Both the position numbers and the translations under genes were made by a program. The notes beneath the pieces were generated by a model. It made no database searches. It was not told where the DNA came from and saw only the letters and a list, made by a program, of their open reading frames with translations. DNA of 61,339 bases from an uncultured Lachnospiraceae bacterium (lineage in GTDB: Bacteria > Bacillota_A > Clostridia > Lachnospirales > Lachnospiraceae). Each line of letters opens with the position of its first letter. The stretch's first letter is position 1. Positions 33,635 to 42,705 of this stretch are shown here, piece by piece. The stretch is from NCBI GenBank assembly GCA_910585355.1, contig CAJUDN010000004.1:9135-70473 (forward strand). Direction: 5' to 3'.

Positions 33635-34648
33635 ATGAAGCACATTCTTCTTCTGGGAACCGGCGGCACCATCGCCTGCAAGCATGGGGATTCCGGACTG
33701 ACGCCGCTTCTTACGGGGGACGAGCTGTTATCCTATGTGCCTGCTGCCCGCTCCTTCTGTGAAGTGGACGCAACACAGGTTTTAAATATCGACAGCACCA
33801 ACATCCATCCCAGGCACTGGCAGCTTCTTTCCAAAACGCTGGAAGAGAACTATGACAACTACGATGGATTTGTCATCTGCCACGGAACAGACACCATGGC
33901 CTATACGGCGGCGGCCATGTCCTATATGGTCCAGCATTCCAAAAAGCCCATCGTCATCACCGGCGCTCAGAAGCCTATTGACCTGGATGTTACCGATGCC
34001 AGGACCAATCTTTTAGACAGTCTCCGCTTTGCCTCCTGTGAACGGGCCCATGGCGTCAACATCGTGTTCGACGGAAAGGTAATCGCGGGAACCCGGGGAA
34101 AGAAGGAGCGCACCAAAAGCTACAATGCGTTCTCCAGCATCAATTTCCCGTATCTGGCCGTGATTCAGGAAGACCATATTCTGTTTTATATCGACGATAA
34201 ATGGCAGGACCGGGAACATGTCCGCTTTTACCATGATTTAAACAGCAAAGTGGCTCTTCTTAAACTGATCCCGTCCATGGATTCCGCGATTCTGGATTAC
34301 ATGGCGGAGCATTATGATGCCGTGGTGATCGAGTCCTTCGGCGTGGGCGGTCTTCCCACCTATGAATCCGACGACTTTTACGGCTCCATTGAAAAATGGA
34401 TTTCCATGGGGAAAACCGTTGTTATGACCACCCAGGTAACTCAGGAAGGCAGCAACATGTCCGTCTATGAGGTGGGACAGAAAATCAAGAACGCTTTCGG
34501 CCTCGTTGAATCCTATGATATGACCCTGGAAGCTACAGTTACCAAACTCATGTGGATTTTAGGCCAGACTTCTGAGCCGGCCCGCATCAAGGAATTATTC
34601 TACCAGACCATCGGCCGCGATATTCTCTGGAACAGCAACGCCAATTAG
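33635..34648 (+). CDS. ansA: Type I (cytoplasmic) L-asparaginase
   Basis: Hydrolyses asparagine to aspartate and ammonia. 337 residues: first catalytic Thr in LLLGTGGTIACKHG, second in VICHGTDTMAYTAAAMSYM, with Asp/Lys in the following ITGAQKPIDLD. No signal peptide, hence type I. The open frame extends upstream through the promoter, so the ATG at 33635 with GAAAGGGGA is the start. Ends at a bidirectional terminator shared with pstB. Confidence 0.93.
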   Translation: MKHILLLGTGGTIACKHGDSGLTPLLTGDELLSYVPAARSFCEVDATQVLNIDSTNIHPRHWQLLSKTLEENYDNYDGFVICHGTDTMAYTAAAMSYMVQHSKKPIVITGAQKPIDLDVTDARTNLLDSLRFASCERAHGVNIVFDGKVIAGTRGKKERTKSYNAFSSINFPYLAVIQEDHILFYIDDKWQDREHVRFYHDLNSKVALLKLIPSMDSAILDYMAEHYDAVVIESFGVGGLPTYESDDFYGSIEKWISMGKTVVMTTQVTQEGSNMSVYEVGQKIKNAFGLVESYDMTLEATVTKLMWILGQTSEPARIKELFYQTIGRDILWNSNAN

Positions 34649-34655
34649 ATTAGAG

Positions 34656-34685
34656 CACCCCTGCTTTTATGGCAGGGGTGTTTTT
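34656..34685. terminator. Bidirectional rho-independent terminator
   Basis: CACCCCTGC, seven-base loop, GCAGGGGTG (34656-34680), followed by five T. It lies 7 bases after the asparaginase stop and just before the convergent pstB stop. Confidence 0.88.
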
Positions 34686-34691
34686 CTTATT

Positions 34692-35441
34692 CTATCCGTA
34701 AATCCCCTCCAGGAATGATTTCGTTTCTTCTTTCTGCGGGTGTTCAAATAATTTCCCTGCTTCTCCGTATTTCACAAGACGGCCCTCGAACACAAAAGCG
34801 GCGTCGTCTGCAATCCGTTTGGCCTGGGCAATGTTGTGGGTAACAATCACGATGGTGTAGGTTTCCTTAAGCCTTGCAAGCATTCCTTCAATGACTGCCG
34901 TGGACCGCACGTCCAGCGCCGAACAGGGCTCGTCCAGCAATAAAATGTCCGGCTCCACCGTCAGGGCCCTGGCGATACACAGCCGCTGCTTCTGCCCGCC
35001 GGAAAGCTTTAAGGCGCTCTTTCCGAGCTCCTCTTTCACCTCCTCATAAAGCCCGGCCATCTGAAGTTTTTCCTTCACAATTCGGTCCATCTTATTTTTA
35101 TCACGTATTCCATAATATTTCAACGCGTAGGACATGTTTTTATAGATGGAAAACGGGAAGGGCGACGGGATCTGAAATACCAGTCCCACCTGCCGTCTCA
35201 GCTCCTCCGTAGACATTTCTTTAATATTTTTCCCGTGAAGCAGCACCTCCCCGGTCACTTTAGCCCCCGGCTCTTCCCACAGAAGACCGTTTAAAGAACG
35301 GAGCAGAGTGGTTTTCCCACATCCCGACGGACCCATGACCGCCATAATCCGGTTTTTGCGGATTCCCATGGAAACATCCTTTAACACAGGTTTTCCGTCA
35401 TAGGAAACACTGGTATGTTTAAGCGTCATGATTTCTTCCAT
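34692..35441 (-). CDS. pstB: Phosphate ABC transporter ATPase
   Basis: 249 residues. Walker A GPSGCGKTTLLRSLNGL, signature LSGGQKQRLCIARAL, Walker B ILLLDEPCSALD, H-loop IVTHNIAQAKRIAD. It energises phosphate import by PstSCA. Overlaps pstA by 16 bp. No phoU follows; the operon ends at the terminator shared with asparaginase. The N-terminus is slightly shorter than typical PstB. Confidence 0.93.
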   Translation of the reverse strand: MEEIMTLKHTSVSYDGKPVLKDVSMGIRKNRIMAVMGPSGCGKTTLLRSLNGLLWEEPGAKVTGEVLLHGKNIKEMSTEELRRQVGLVFQIPSPFPFSIYKNMSYALKYYGIRDKNKMDRIVKEKLQMAGLYEEVKEELGKSALKLSGGQKQRLCIARALTVEPDILLLDEPCSALDVRSTAVIEGMLARLKETYTIVIVTHNIAQAKRIADDAAFVFEGRLVKYGEAGKLFEHPQKEETKSFLEGIYG

Positions 35442-36268
35442 TTTTTCTGACTCCTTCTCGCATATATTGTGGCCAGCATGTTGCTGATTAAAATAATGGC
35501 CATCATCACGAAAGCCGTTCCATATGCCGTATCCATGGATGTGGCGCCCTGGGCCAGAAGCAGGTATAAATGCAAAGGCAGCGCCATGGCCGGGGACAGA
35601 AGACTTTCAGGAACCGCCGCATAGGCCACGGCTCCTGTAAAAATCATGGGCGCGGTAGCTCCCATGGCGTAGCAGCCCCCCAGAATAATTCCTGATACCA
35701 GCTCTCCCCGGCATGCAGGAAGAATAATCCGCGTAATCGTATAAAACCTGGAACAGCCCAGGGCATAGGACGACTGGATCATGCAGGCCGGAACCTCACG
35801 GAAAGCTTTTTCCGCACGCACTTCAATAAAGGGCAGAATCATGATGGCGAGGGCCGTTCCTGCCGATAAAATACACCGTCCCAGATTTAAATCCCGCACC
35901 AGAAAGCTGTATGCGAACAGTCCCAGCACAATGGAGGGAATCCCGGAAATACACTGAATTACCAGGTGAAGAAGCCGCTCCGCCTTCTTATTTTTACAAT
36001 AAAAAACCAGATAGAGGGCCGAGGCTATCGCTGGGATTCCTCCAAGGACCACGGCTGTCCCTGTAAAAAAGAGGCTGCCTATGATAGCCGGAAAAATTCC
36101 TCCCTCTTCTCCCAGTACAAGCCCTTTGGGGGCCTCTGTAAGGAATTCCACACTGATGGTTCCGGCGCCGCGGTAAAACACGTATCCGAACAGGAACAAA
36201 ATCACCCCGCAGACCAGTCCAAAGCCCGCATATGCCCAGAACTTTGTAAATCCTGCAATCCATTTCAT
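35426..36268 (-). CDS. pstA: Phosphate ABC transporter permease PstA
   Basis: 280 residues, six transmembrane segments, with the inner-membrane coupling motif SYALGCSRFYTITRIILPACRGELVSGI. Lies between pstC (13-bp gap) and pstB. Confidence 0.93.
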   Translation of the reverse strand: MKWIAGFTKFWAYAGFGLVCGVILFLFGYVFYRGAGTISVEFLTEAPKGLVLGEEGGIFPAIIGSLFFTGTAVVLGGIPAIASALYLVFYCKNKKAERLLHLVIQCISGIPSIVLGLFAYSFLVRDLNLGRCILSAGTALAIMILPFIEVRAEKAFREVPACMIQSSYALGCSRFYTITRIILPACRGELVSGIILGGCYAMGATAPMIFTGAVAYAAVPESLLSPAMALPLHLYLLLAQGATSMDTAYGTAFVMMAIILISNMLATIYARRSQKKWKKS

Positions 36269-36281
36269 AATGATTTCCCTC

Positions 36282-37169
36282 CTATTCCCGCACCATTCGG
36301 CTTCGAACCAGATTAATGATGATATTAATAAGAAACAAAAGGATCATTAATACCAGTCCGGCTCCGTAGAGGGCATGGTAATGAGTGCTGCCATAGACAG
36401 CCGTTCCCATTTCCAGAGCAATAACGGAAGCAATGCTCTCGCTTTTTCCAAGAAGCCTTGGGAATAAGTTTGCGTTTCCCATGACCATCATCACCGCCAT
36501 GGTCTCCCCCATGGCACGGCCTATGGCCAGAATCATGGATAATAAAATATTTTTAAAGGAAGCCGGAAGAATGATCGTGGCCACAGCGTACCATCTGGAG
36601 ATTCCAAGGGCGTCGGCCGCCGCCTCGTACTTTTCCCGCTCCTTTAACATGGTTTCGCTGCAGGAAGCCACCAGAAAGGGAAGCAGCATCACAGCCAGTA
36701 AAATTCCCGCCGCCAGCACGCAGGAACCTGTATGTACTCCTGCCTTTAAGAAAATCTTTACCAGAACGGAAAGACCGATGAATCCGTAAATGACCGAAGG
36801 GATTCCCGCCAGAAGGTCCACAAAGGGATAGAGAATTCCCCGCATCCGGTCCGTGGCCACACAGGACAAAAACACGGACGCGCCTAACCCGACCCCCACA
36901 GCCAGAACCATAGCCGTAAAGGACACATAGACCGTTGCCGCGATAAAATTAAAAATTCCAAAAGAAACGCTCCCGGTGTAGGCAATGGGCATCCACCGGG
37001 TCCCCAGAAGAAATTCCCCCACGCTGACCTCAGAAAACAGTGGCAAAGCTTCTTTTACAATAAAATAAATGACGAATCCCAGCACCAGGACCGCCAGAGC
37101 TGTTAAAATATAGATGAAAAGAGAAAATAAAAGGTTGAGTTTCCGTCTCATAAGCCGCCGCTCCGTCAT
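36282..37169 (-). CDS. pstC: Phosphate ABC transporter permease PstC
   Basis: 295 residues, six transmembrane segments, coupling motif EAAADALGISRWYAVATIILPASFKNILLSM and IGRAMGETMAVMMVMG. Separated from pstS by 72 bp that carry a hairpin, so expression may be lower than pstS. Confidence 0.93.
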   Translation of the reverse strand: MTERRLMRRKLNLLFSLFIYILTALAVLVLGFVIYFIVKEALPLFSEVSVGEFLLGTRWMPIAYTGSVSFGIFNFIAATVYVSFTAMVLAVGVGLGASVFLSCVATDRMRGILYPFVDLLAGIPSVIYGFIGLSVLVKIFLKAGVHTGSCVLAAGILLAVMLLPFLVASCSETMLKEREKYEAAADALGISRWYAVATIILPASFKNILLSMILAIGRAMGETMAVMMVMGNANLFPRLLGKSESIASVIALEMGTAVYGSTHYHALYGAGLVLMILLFLINIIINLVRSRMVRE

Positions 37170-37176
37170 ATGATTA

Positions 37177-37228
37177 CGGGGCTATTGCAAAATGGAAAAG
37201 TTCAAATACTCATTTTGCGAAAGCCCCG
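37177..37228 (-). terminator. Hairpin between pstS and pstC
   Basis: CGGGGCT.TTGCAAAATG and CATTTTGCGAA.GCCCCG pair around an 18-base loop. No clear T-run, so it could be a 3'-end stabiliser for pstS mRNA or a partial terminator. Confidence 0.6.
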
Positions 37229-37241
37229 TCAGGTTTCGTTT

Positions 37242-38258
37242 TTAGTTTGCCGGTGTGAAAGCCGGGATATATCCGTTGGCCTCTGTTACGTCATAACCAA
37301 CCTGAGAGAAAATGTAATCTATAAACGCCTGCTCGGATTCTGTCAATTTCTCTCCTGTTACGAACATAACCGGACGCTGGATCTTATATACATCCCCTAC
37401 AATGTTTTCAACCGTCGCTTCCACGCCGTCTACCTTCATGGCCTGTAAAACCTGCCCATTGGCGTTTGCCTTGTTGTATGCGCCAAAGCCTGCATAGCCA
37501 ATGCCCCATTTATCATTTGCGATGTTGGTGGCAAGTTCCGTCATGGATGCGGACTGGGTAGCTGCTGCGGTTACTTCGCTGTCGCCCATAACAGATTTCT
37601 GGAATACTTCATATGCACCGCCGGATAAGTCTCTGATGTATACGTTGATGGCCTCCGCAGGAAGGGATGCATCTACCTGATCCCAAGTCTCAATCTCGCC
37701 CGCAAAGATCTGACGGACCATATCCGTGGTAAGATCATCCGTTACGCCGCAGATGGGGTTCTCCGCATTTACGGAAACGGTTAAAGCGTCGCGGGCCACA
37801 ATAAAGGACTGATAATCAGCGCCGAGAGCTTCAATCTCGGAGTCCTTAATATCCCGGGCCAGCATACCAAAATCGGCGGTTTTATCAACGGCTGCGCTTA
37901 CGCCTACGCCGGATCCGCCCGGCGCCACATAGATCGAGATATTATCTGCCGGGAAGGATGCGTCTACCTTGTCCCAGGTTACATATTCTTCTGTGAAAGA
38001 AGAGGCCAGAGAGGACAGGATCGGATACAGGGAAGTGGATCCGCAGAAAAGGATAGAAGCCTGGAACTTCTCTTCTGCCGCCTCAGTTGCAGCTTCTGTT
38101 GCCGCTGTTGTTGCCGCTTCCGTTGTTTCAGCTGCTGTGGTTGCGGCTGCCGTTGTCTCAGGAGCTGCCGTTGTTGCAGCCGTACCATTGCTGCCGCATG
38201 CAGTTAACAGTCCCAGGGACAGTACGGCCGCCATTGCTTTTGTAAAAGTTTTTTTCAT
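37242..38258 (-). CDS. pstS: Phosphate-binding lipoprotein PstS
   Basis: 338 residues. Lipoprotein signal with lipobox LTAC at about 18-21, then a 45-residue Ala/Thr/Glu-rich linker, then the substrate-binding domain (FCGSTSLYPILSSLASSF, VAPGGSGVGVSAAVDKTADFGMLARDIKDSE) in which the GGSGVG loop would bind phosphate. Tethered outside the membrane, it hands phosphate to PstCA. It has its own promoter with a leader of about 125 bases. Confidence 0.94.
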   Translation of the reverse strand: MKKTFTKAMAAVLSLGLLTACGSNGTAATTAAPETTAAATTAAETTEAATTAATEAATEAAEEKFQASILFCGSTSLYPILSSLASSFTEEYVTWDKVDASFPADNISIYVAPGGSGVGVSAAVDKTADFGMLARDIKDSEIEALGADYQSFIVARDALTVSVNAENPICGVTDDLTTDMVRQIFAGEIETWDQVDASLPAEAINVYIRDLSGGAYEVFQKSVMGDSEVTAAATQSASMTELATNIANDKWGIGYAGFGAYNKANANGQVLQAMKVDGVEATVENIVGDVYKIQRPVMFVTGEKLTESEQAFIDYIFSQVGYDVTEANGYIPAFTPAN

Positions 38259-38388
38259 TTTCTCTCCTCCAAAATTTTTTAGAAAATTAGTAACCGTTCA
38301 GCCTTGCCTTCAACGCGTTTTTTATTTGGAATCTTTGCAAAACCGAACTGTTACGAAAACCATGGTCTTTATGACCCTGCATCCCTAA

Positions 38389-38417
38389 AGTATAATTCAA
38401 TGCAGCGAAATAATCAA
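38389..38417 (-). promoter_or_regulatory. Promoter of pstSCAB
   Basis: Minus strand TTGATT (38412-38417) and TATACT (38389-38394), 17-bp spacer. I could not identify a clear Pho box; two GGTTTT(T/C)G-like elements about 17 bp apart occur just downstream, of uncertain meaning. Confidence 0.6.
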
Positions 38418-38560
38418 ATTGGTTTTTTCAATAAACCCCCTGCCTTTTTTTATAAAAATCTATGAGGTATGTTCTGGCGTCAGGAGCCTGTACATGGTAT
38501 ACTTCCTTTATTGAGAGTCAGGGACAGCTGACTGTGTATTTACAAGAAAGGATTTTATTT

Positions 38561-39028
38561 ATGAAAATTTCAATTCCCGGGTACAGAGAGTTAAACATTT
38601 CAAATCTGATTCTTGACTATAATGGAACCATCGCCGTAGATGGGGCCATCCCCAACGACGTGAAAACCGCTCTCATCCGGCTCTCGGAGCAGTTCTCCAT
38701 CTATGTGCTCACTGCCGACACCCATGGCACTGCAAGAGCCATGTGCCAGGGACTTCCCTTAAAAATCATGACTTTCCCCGGCGATTCGGCCATGGATTCC
38801 AAACTTTCCATTGTCCGCTCCCTGGGGCCGTCCTCCTGCGCCGCCATCGGAAACGGCCGCAACGACTGTCTTATGTGCAAAGAAAGCGCCCTCTCCGTCG
38901 CAGTCATGGGAGAAGAAGGCGCCTGCTCTGCCCTTGTTGGTTCCACCGATATCTGCACCCGCTCCATTCTGGATGCCTTAAGCCTTTTAGAGAAACCCAG
39001 GCGGCTTATTGCCACCCTCAGAGGGTAA
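38561..39028 (+). CDS. HAD-superfamily hydrolase, small
   Basis: 155 residues. LILDYNGTIAVDG is a variant HAD motif I (DxNGT, with Asn in place of Asp), TADTHGTA fits motif II, and AAIGNGRNDCLMCKESALSVAVMGEEGA fits motif IV. No cap domain, so it is of the C0/P-type-ATPase-like sort (soluble 'haloacid dehalogenase' relatives of metal ATPase domains). The missing second Asp suggests an altered or lost phosphatase activity. The ATG at 38561 follows AAGAAAGGA. Confidence 0.8.
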   Translation: MKISIPGYRELNISNLILDYNGTIAVDGAIPNDVKTALIRLSEQFSIYVLTADTHGTARAMCQGLPLKIMTFPGDSAMDSKLSIVRSLGPSSCAAIGNGRNDCLMCKESALSVAVMGEEGACSALVGSTDICTRSILDALSLLEKPRRLIATLRG

Positions 39029-39080
39029 AAACATACTTTCCGGCTATCCATTCTGTTCTATCCTGTGGCACATCTCCTAT

Positions 39081-39482
39081 TCAGTGCCCTTCTATGTTAT
39101 CCTCAAATGGGGCCGGTGTTATAAAATAAAACAAATAGCCTTCTCCCTCCAATTTTTCCAAATAGCAGCTCCATTGGTCAAAGGTATAATATTCAGACAG
39201 GCTGTGTTTTATTTCATCCTCCTGCAATTCTGTAGAAAATGTTATGACGGACAGGCAGTCCACATGGTTTCCGGTTCCTGATATATTTCCCGTTTCTGAA
39301 TACACGTTCAGAATCTTAATGTCCGGAATTTCATGTTCCAGATTTCTCTGCATCCCGGCCGTTTGCTGCTCTGTGGCCCGATGATTCATGTACATGCCGA
39401 CCATTTCATATAGGATGAAACTTACTATGCACAGGAACGGCAAAGCTAAAAGCAGAAGTCCTGTTCTTTTTAACCATTTCAT
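39081..39482 (-). CDS. Single-pass membrane protein, unknown function
   Basis: 133 residues: one N-terminal transmembrane helix (about 7-27), the rest outside, with strand-rich IPDIKILNVYSETGNISGTG and LSVITFSTELQEDEIKHSLSEYY. No family recognised. The start overlaps the GNAT stop by 4 bases, so the two are coupled. Confidence 0.65.
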   Translation of the reverse strand: MKWLKRTGLLLLALPFLCIVSFILYEMVGMYMNHRATEQQTAGMQRNLEHEIPDIKILNVYSETGNISGTGNHVDCLSVITFSTELQEDEIKHSLSEYYTFDQWSCYLEKLEGEGYLFYFITPAPFEDNIEGH

Positions 39483-39949
39483 CTTTCACCTCCACAGGTC
39501 TGTCCTGATTCCTCCACTCTCTGTTTTTGCCAGACCATGAAAAATTCCTTTTCATTGGTACATTCATCCAGCTTTTCCGACTGGATCACAAACTGTTCCC
39601 TCTGGTAAAAACTGACTGCCCGGATATTCTTCTGATAAACGCTTAAATTCAAATCCGGCTTAAATGCCTTCACATAATCCAGCAATCGTTTTCCGATCCC
39701 CTTTGACCGGACGTCTTCTTTTACAAAAATCCCCGCGATATAATTGCCTGTCAGGCCAATAAATCCATTGATTTCATTGGTATCATTCTCTTCGTACACA
39801 TAGAGCTCCGCCTTCCCAAGCGCTTCCTTTACCATCTCATAATTGCCTGTCCAATATTCTTCCGGTACAAAACTGTGCGCCCTGATGTTTGCATCGAGCC
39901 ATATCTGTATAACAGAAGTCAAATCCCCGTCTTCCATTATCCGTATCAT
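39479..39949 (-). CDS. GNAT-family N-acetyltransferase
   Basis: 156 residues. Acetyl-CoA site GIFVKEDVRSKGIGKRLLDYVK (V-x-R-x-x-G-x-G), then LNLSVYQKNIRAVSFYQREQF. Resembles YjaB/PhnO-type acetyltransferases; substrate unknown. AGAGGGAG before the ATG. Confidence 0.88.
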   Translation of the reverse strand: MIRIMEDGDLTSVIQIWLDANIRAHSFVPEEYWTGNYEMVKEALGKAELYVYEENDTNEINGFIGLTGNYIAGIFVKEDVRSKGIGKRLLDYVKAFKPDLNLSVYQKNIRAVSFYQREQFVIQSEKLDECTNEKEFFMVWQKQRVEESGQTCGGER

Positions 39950-39970
39950 TTTTTCTCCCTCTCTATCTAC

Positions 39971-41308
39971 CTACACTCTGGCCGCCTCCCAGTCCATCCG
40001 AAAGAGGAATGCGCCAAGAATCAGGGAACTGAGCGTCCAGGTTAGCGGATATGCCCAGGAGATGGTCCGGAATACCGGAAACACGGAAACAGCCGCCGTC
40101 ACATAAACAATCCTTATTCCGCACCAGCAAATTAACATTGCCGCCATCGGTACAATAGATTTCCCGCAGCCCCGGAGCGCTCCCGACGTACAGTGTGAAA
40201 ATGCCAGCATAAAGAAAAACAGAGTCACTGTTTTCCCGTGGATGATTCCAAACTCAATCGCCTCCGGCGCGCTCACAAACATATGCAGGGCATAGGGAAC
40301 CAGAAAATAGAGAAGAACCCCGACCAATTCCGCAAAAGCCGCTCCAAAGAAAATCCCCAGAGCCGCGCCCTTTTTCGCTCTGGCATATTCTTTCGCCCCG
40401 AGATTCTGACTGACAAAGGTAGGGAGCGCCATGGACATACTCATTATAGGAAGAAACGCAATTCCTTCCACCTTTGAAAAAGCCCCGTGACCAGAAATGG
40501 CATAGGCGCCAAAGGCGTTGATATTGGATTGCACCACCAGATTCCCTATACTGATCACACAGTTCTGAATCCCGGTGGGGACCCCCTGCCGGATCACCTG
40601 CTTCATCATGAAACGGTTAAATTTCAGATATTTTACCTGAATTTTCATATCTCCCATACCACGTCTCATCTGGAACAGACAGAGCAGCACGCTTATTCCC
40701 TGGGCGATTACGGTGGCAAAAGCCGCTCCACCGGCGCTCCAGTGGAACACAATCACGAAAACCAAATCAAGAATTACGTTCACAATGGAGGAAAATATCA
40801 GATAGTAAAGCGGATGCAGACTGTCCCCCACTGCCCGCATGATTGCCATACAAGTATTATAGAGGATCACAGTGGATACCCCTGCGAAATAAATCCGAAA
40901 ATATGCCAGCGCCTCCTTCATGACGGAATCCGGCGTTTTCATCCACTGCAAAATGTATGGCACCAGATAAAGTCCCATGAAAGTGGAAATCACTGCCGCA
41001 ATAAGTCCCATTAAAAAATTTGTGTGAACCGCGGTTCTTACACCTTCCTGATCCTTTGCGCCAAAATATCTGGAAATCACAACGCCACCGCCGATAGCAA
41101 TTCCATTGAACAGTCCAATCACGGCAAAAATCAGATTTCCCGCCATACTGACTGCCGCAAACGCGTCATTACTGGCAAAATTCCCTACGACCCAAGCGTC
41201 CGCCATATTATAAAACTGCTGCAGAAGCTGACCTAAAAACAGCGGGATGGCAAATGCAATCAGCCCCCGCGCGATAGAACCTTCCGTTAAATTTCCCTTT
41301 TCCTTCAT
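39971..41308 (-). CDS. MATE-family efflux transporter
   Basis: 445 residues, 12 transmembrane helices, cation-coupled exporter of drugs or metabolites. Both MatE repeats are visible (ARGLIAFAIPLFLGQLLQQFYNMADAWVVGNF and FMMKQVIRQGVPTGIQNCVISIGNLVVQSNINAFG). GGAGG precedes the ATG at 41308. A second MATE gene lies at 52688. Confidence 0.92.
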   Translation of the reverse strand: MKEKGNLTEGSIARGLIAFAIPLFLGQLLQQFYNMADAWVVGNFASNDAFAAVSMAGNLIFAVIGLFNGIAIGGGVVISRYFGAKDQEGVRTAVHTNFLMGLIAAVISTFMGLYLVPYILQWMKTPDSVMKEALAYFRIYFAGVSTVILYNTCMAIMRAVGDSLHPLYYLIFSSIVNVILDLVFVIVFHWSAGGAAFATVIAQGISVLLCLFQMRRGMGDMKIQVKYLKFNRFMMKQVIRQGVPTGIQNCVISIGNLVVQSNINAFGAYAISGHGAFSKVEGIAFLPIMSMSMALPTFVSQNLGAKEYARAKKGAALGIFFGAAFAELVGVLLYFLVPYALHMFVSAPEAIEFGIIHGKTVTLFFFMLAFSHCTSGALRGCGKSIVPMAAMLICWCGIRIVYVTAAVSVFPVFRTISWAYPLTWTLSSLILGAFLFRMDWEAARV

Positions 41309-41517
41309 TCTGTAACCTCCGATTTTCTTATCCCGGTCTGCCCGCGATGCTCCGTTTTCCCTCATTTCGCCTCCCCGTGTTCTGTTTCACCCCATTTTGT
41401 TTCGCCTCATCGCTTCACATGCCGCTGCCTTTGTTTTCCTTAATATATCTTACCTCAATTATATATTCTTGGCAACCGTAACAGACGCCAAAAAATTTCC
41501 TGTAACACAATGAAACA

Positions 41518-41550
41518 GGCCCGGAGTCACTGACGATCGTGACCCGGGCC
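41518..41550 (-). terminator. Hairpin terminator after the BASS transporter
   Basis: GGCCCGG.GTCAC and GTGAC.CGGGCC arms with an 8-base loop, about 43 bp after the BASS stop; minus-strand tail TGTTTC. Confidence 0.65.
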
Positions 41551-41592
41551 GTTCCCACTTCAAAGCGACAAGTAAGCCTTGCATCTTTAAAA

Positions 41593-42537
41593 TTATTTGT
41601 CTTTTTCCGTCCAACGGCTGTAAAAATTCGCCAGAACCGCTCCGGAAATATTATGCCATACAGAAAATACAGCTCCGGGCACCGTCGCCATGGCCAAATC
41701 CGGGAAGGCGGTTCCTGCCAGCGAGGTTGCCAGACCGGAGTTCTGCATTCCGATCTCGATGGAAAGAGCCTTGCTCTTTGAGACATTCAGGTGAAGTGCC
41801 CGTCCAAGTCCCAAGCCACAGGCATATCCCAGAAGATTATGCAGAATCACCACTACGAATACGATGGCTCCGGTTGTCATGATCTTTTCCGCGTTATGGG
41901 ATACCACAGACGCAACGATCAGGCAGATGGCAACCACGGAAACAGATGGCAAAACCTTAACCAGCTTCTGCGTAACTTTTCCAAACAGCTTGTTGATGAT
42001 GAAGCCCAGCGCGATGGGAATAATTACCACCTTAATGATGGATACAAACATGCTCACAGGATTCACGGTAACCGTGGTTCTCAGAAGCAGATAGGTAATC
42101 GCCGGTGTTAAAAAAGGCGCCAGCAAAGTGTTCACGCTGGTCATGCCGACGGAAAGGGCGACATCTCCTTTGGAAAGGTATGTAATGACGTTGCTGGAGG
42201 TTCCGCCCGGACAGGTGCCGACAAGCACAACGCCTGCCAGAAGCGCCGGATCCAGCTGAAACACGGTTCCAAGAATCCATGCCAGAAGCGGCATGATCGT
42301 AAACTGCGCCACACATCCGATGATCACATCCTTTGGCCGCGTAAACACAAGCTTAAAGTCCTCGAGTTTTAAGGTCAGCCCCATTCCAAACATAACAATC
42401 ATCAGCAGATAGTTTACCCAGGATGTCTGAATCCAGAGACAGGAACCTGGCACAAACAGCGCAAGCGCCGCGACCGCCAGTACGATCACCGCCATGTACT
42501 TTCCAAAAAAGTTACTGATTTTTTCCAATGCTTCCAT
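41593..42537 (-). CDS. BASS-family (bile acid:sodium symporter-like) transporter
   Basis: 314 residues, about nine or ten transmembrane helices. Family hallmarks are VLVGTCPGGTSSNVITYLSKGDVALSVGMTSVNTLLAPFLTP (first crossover with GGTSSN) and SIEIGMQNSGLATSLA (second). BASS members move bile acids, pyruvate, pantoate or 2-keto acids with sodium. The ATG at 42537 has AGGAGGT; the frame is open further upstream through a repeat element. A T-box riboswitch and promoter lie 5', so expression should respond to uncharged tRNA, pointing to an amino-acid-related substrate. Confidence 0.9.
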   Translation of the reverse strand: MEALEKISNFFGKYMAVIVLAVAALALFVPGSCLWIQTSWVNYLLMIVMFGMGLTLKLEDFKLVFTRPKDVIIGCVAQFTIMPLLAWILGTVFQLDPALLAGVVLVGTCPGGTSSNVITYLSKGDVALSVGMTSVNTLLAPFLTPAITYLLLRTTVTVNPVSMFVSIIKVVIIPIALGFIINKLFGKVTQKLVKVLPSVSVVAICLIVASVVSHNAEKIMTTGAIVFVVVILHNLLGYACGLGLGRALHLNVSKSKALSIEIGMQNSGLATSLAGTAFPDLAMATVPGAVFSVWHNISGAVLANFYSRWTEKDK

Positions 42538-42594
42538 ATTCAATTTTACCTCCTTATTATCAGTCAGACATAGGCGGTTGCTGAAAAAGCGGCC

Positions 42595-42705
42595 TTTCCG
42601 CCGCAGTGCGATCCTAAGCACGAAGCTTTTTTGTTTCGTGGGAAAGGCCTCCTTCTATCTTACTTTTATGCATTAACGCAAAAAGGTCCTTCCTATTGAA
42701 ATAAA
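42595..42705 (-). repeat. Dispersed 110-120-bp repeat, copy 1
   Basis: Lies between the T-box terminator and the transporter. Read on the minus strand it matches the plus-strand sequence at 48481-48595 over nearly its whole length (shared GTTAATRCATAAAAGTAA, ACGAAACAAAAA and TTCGTGCTTAGGATCGCAC blocks). It contains GGCCTTTCC...GGAAAGGCC arms. Confidence 0.8.

Noticed and set aside
41415..41786. 123-codon minus-strand ORF at the BASS 3' end
   Set aside because: Overlaps the transporter end and a terminator hairpin; no family features.
42538..42621. N-terminal extension of the BASS protein
   Set aside because: Encoded in the dispersed repeat; the ATG at 42537 has a strong ribosome site and a normal family N-terminus.
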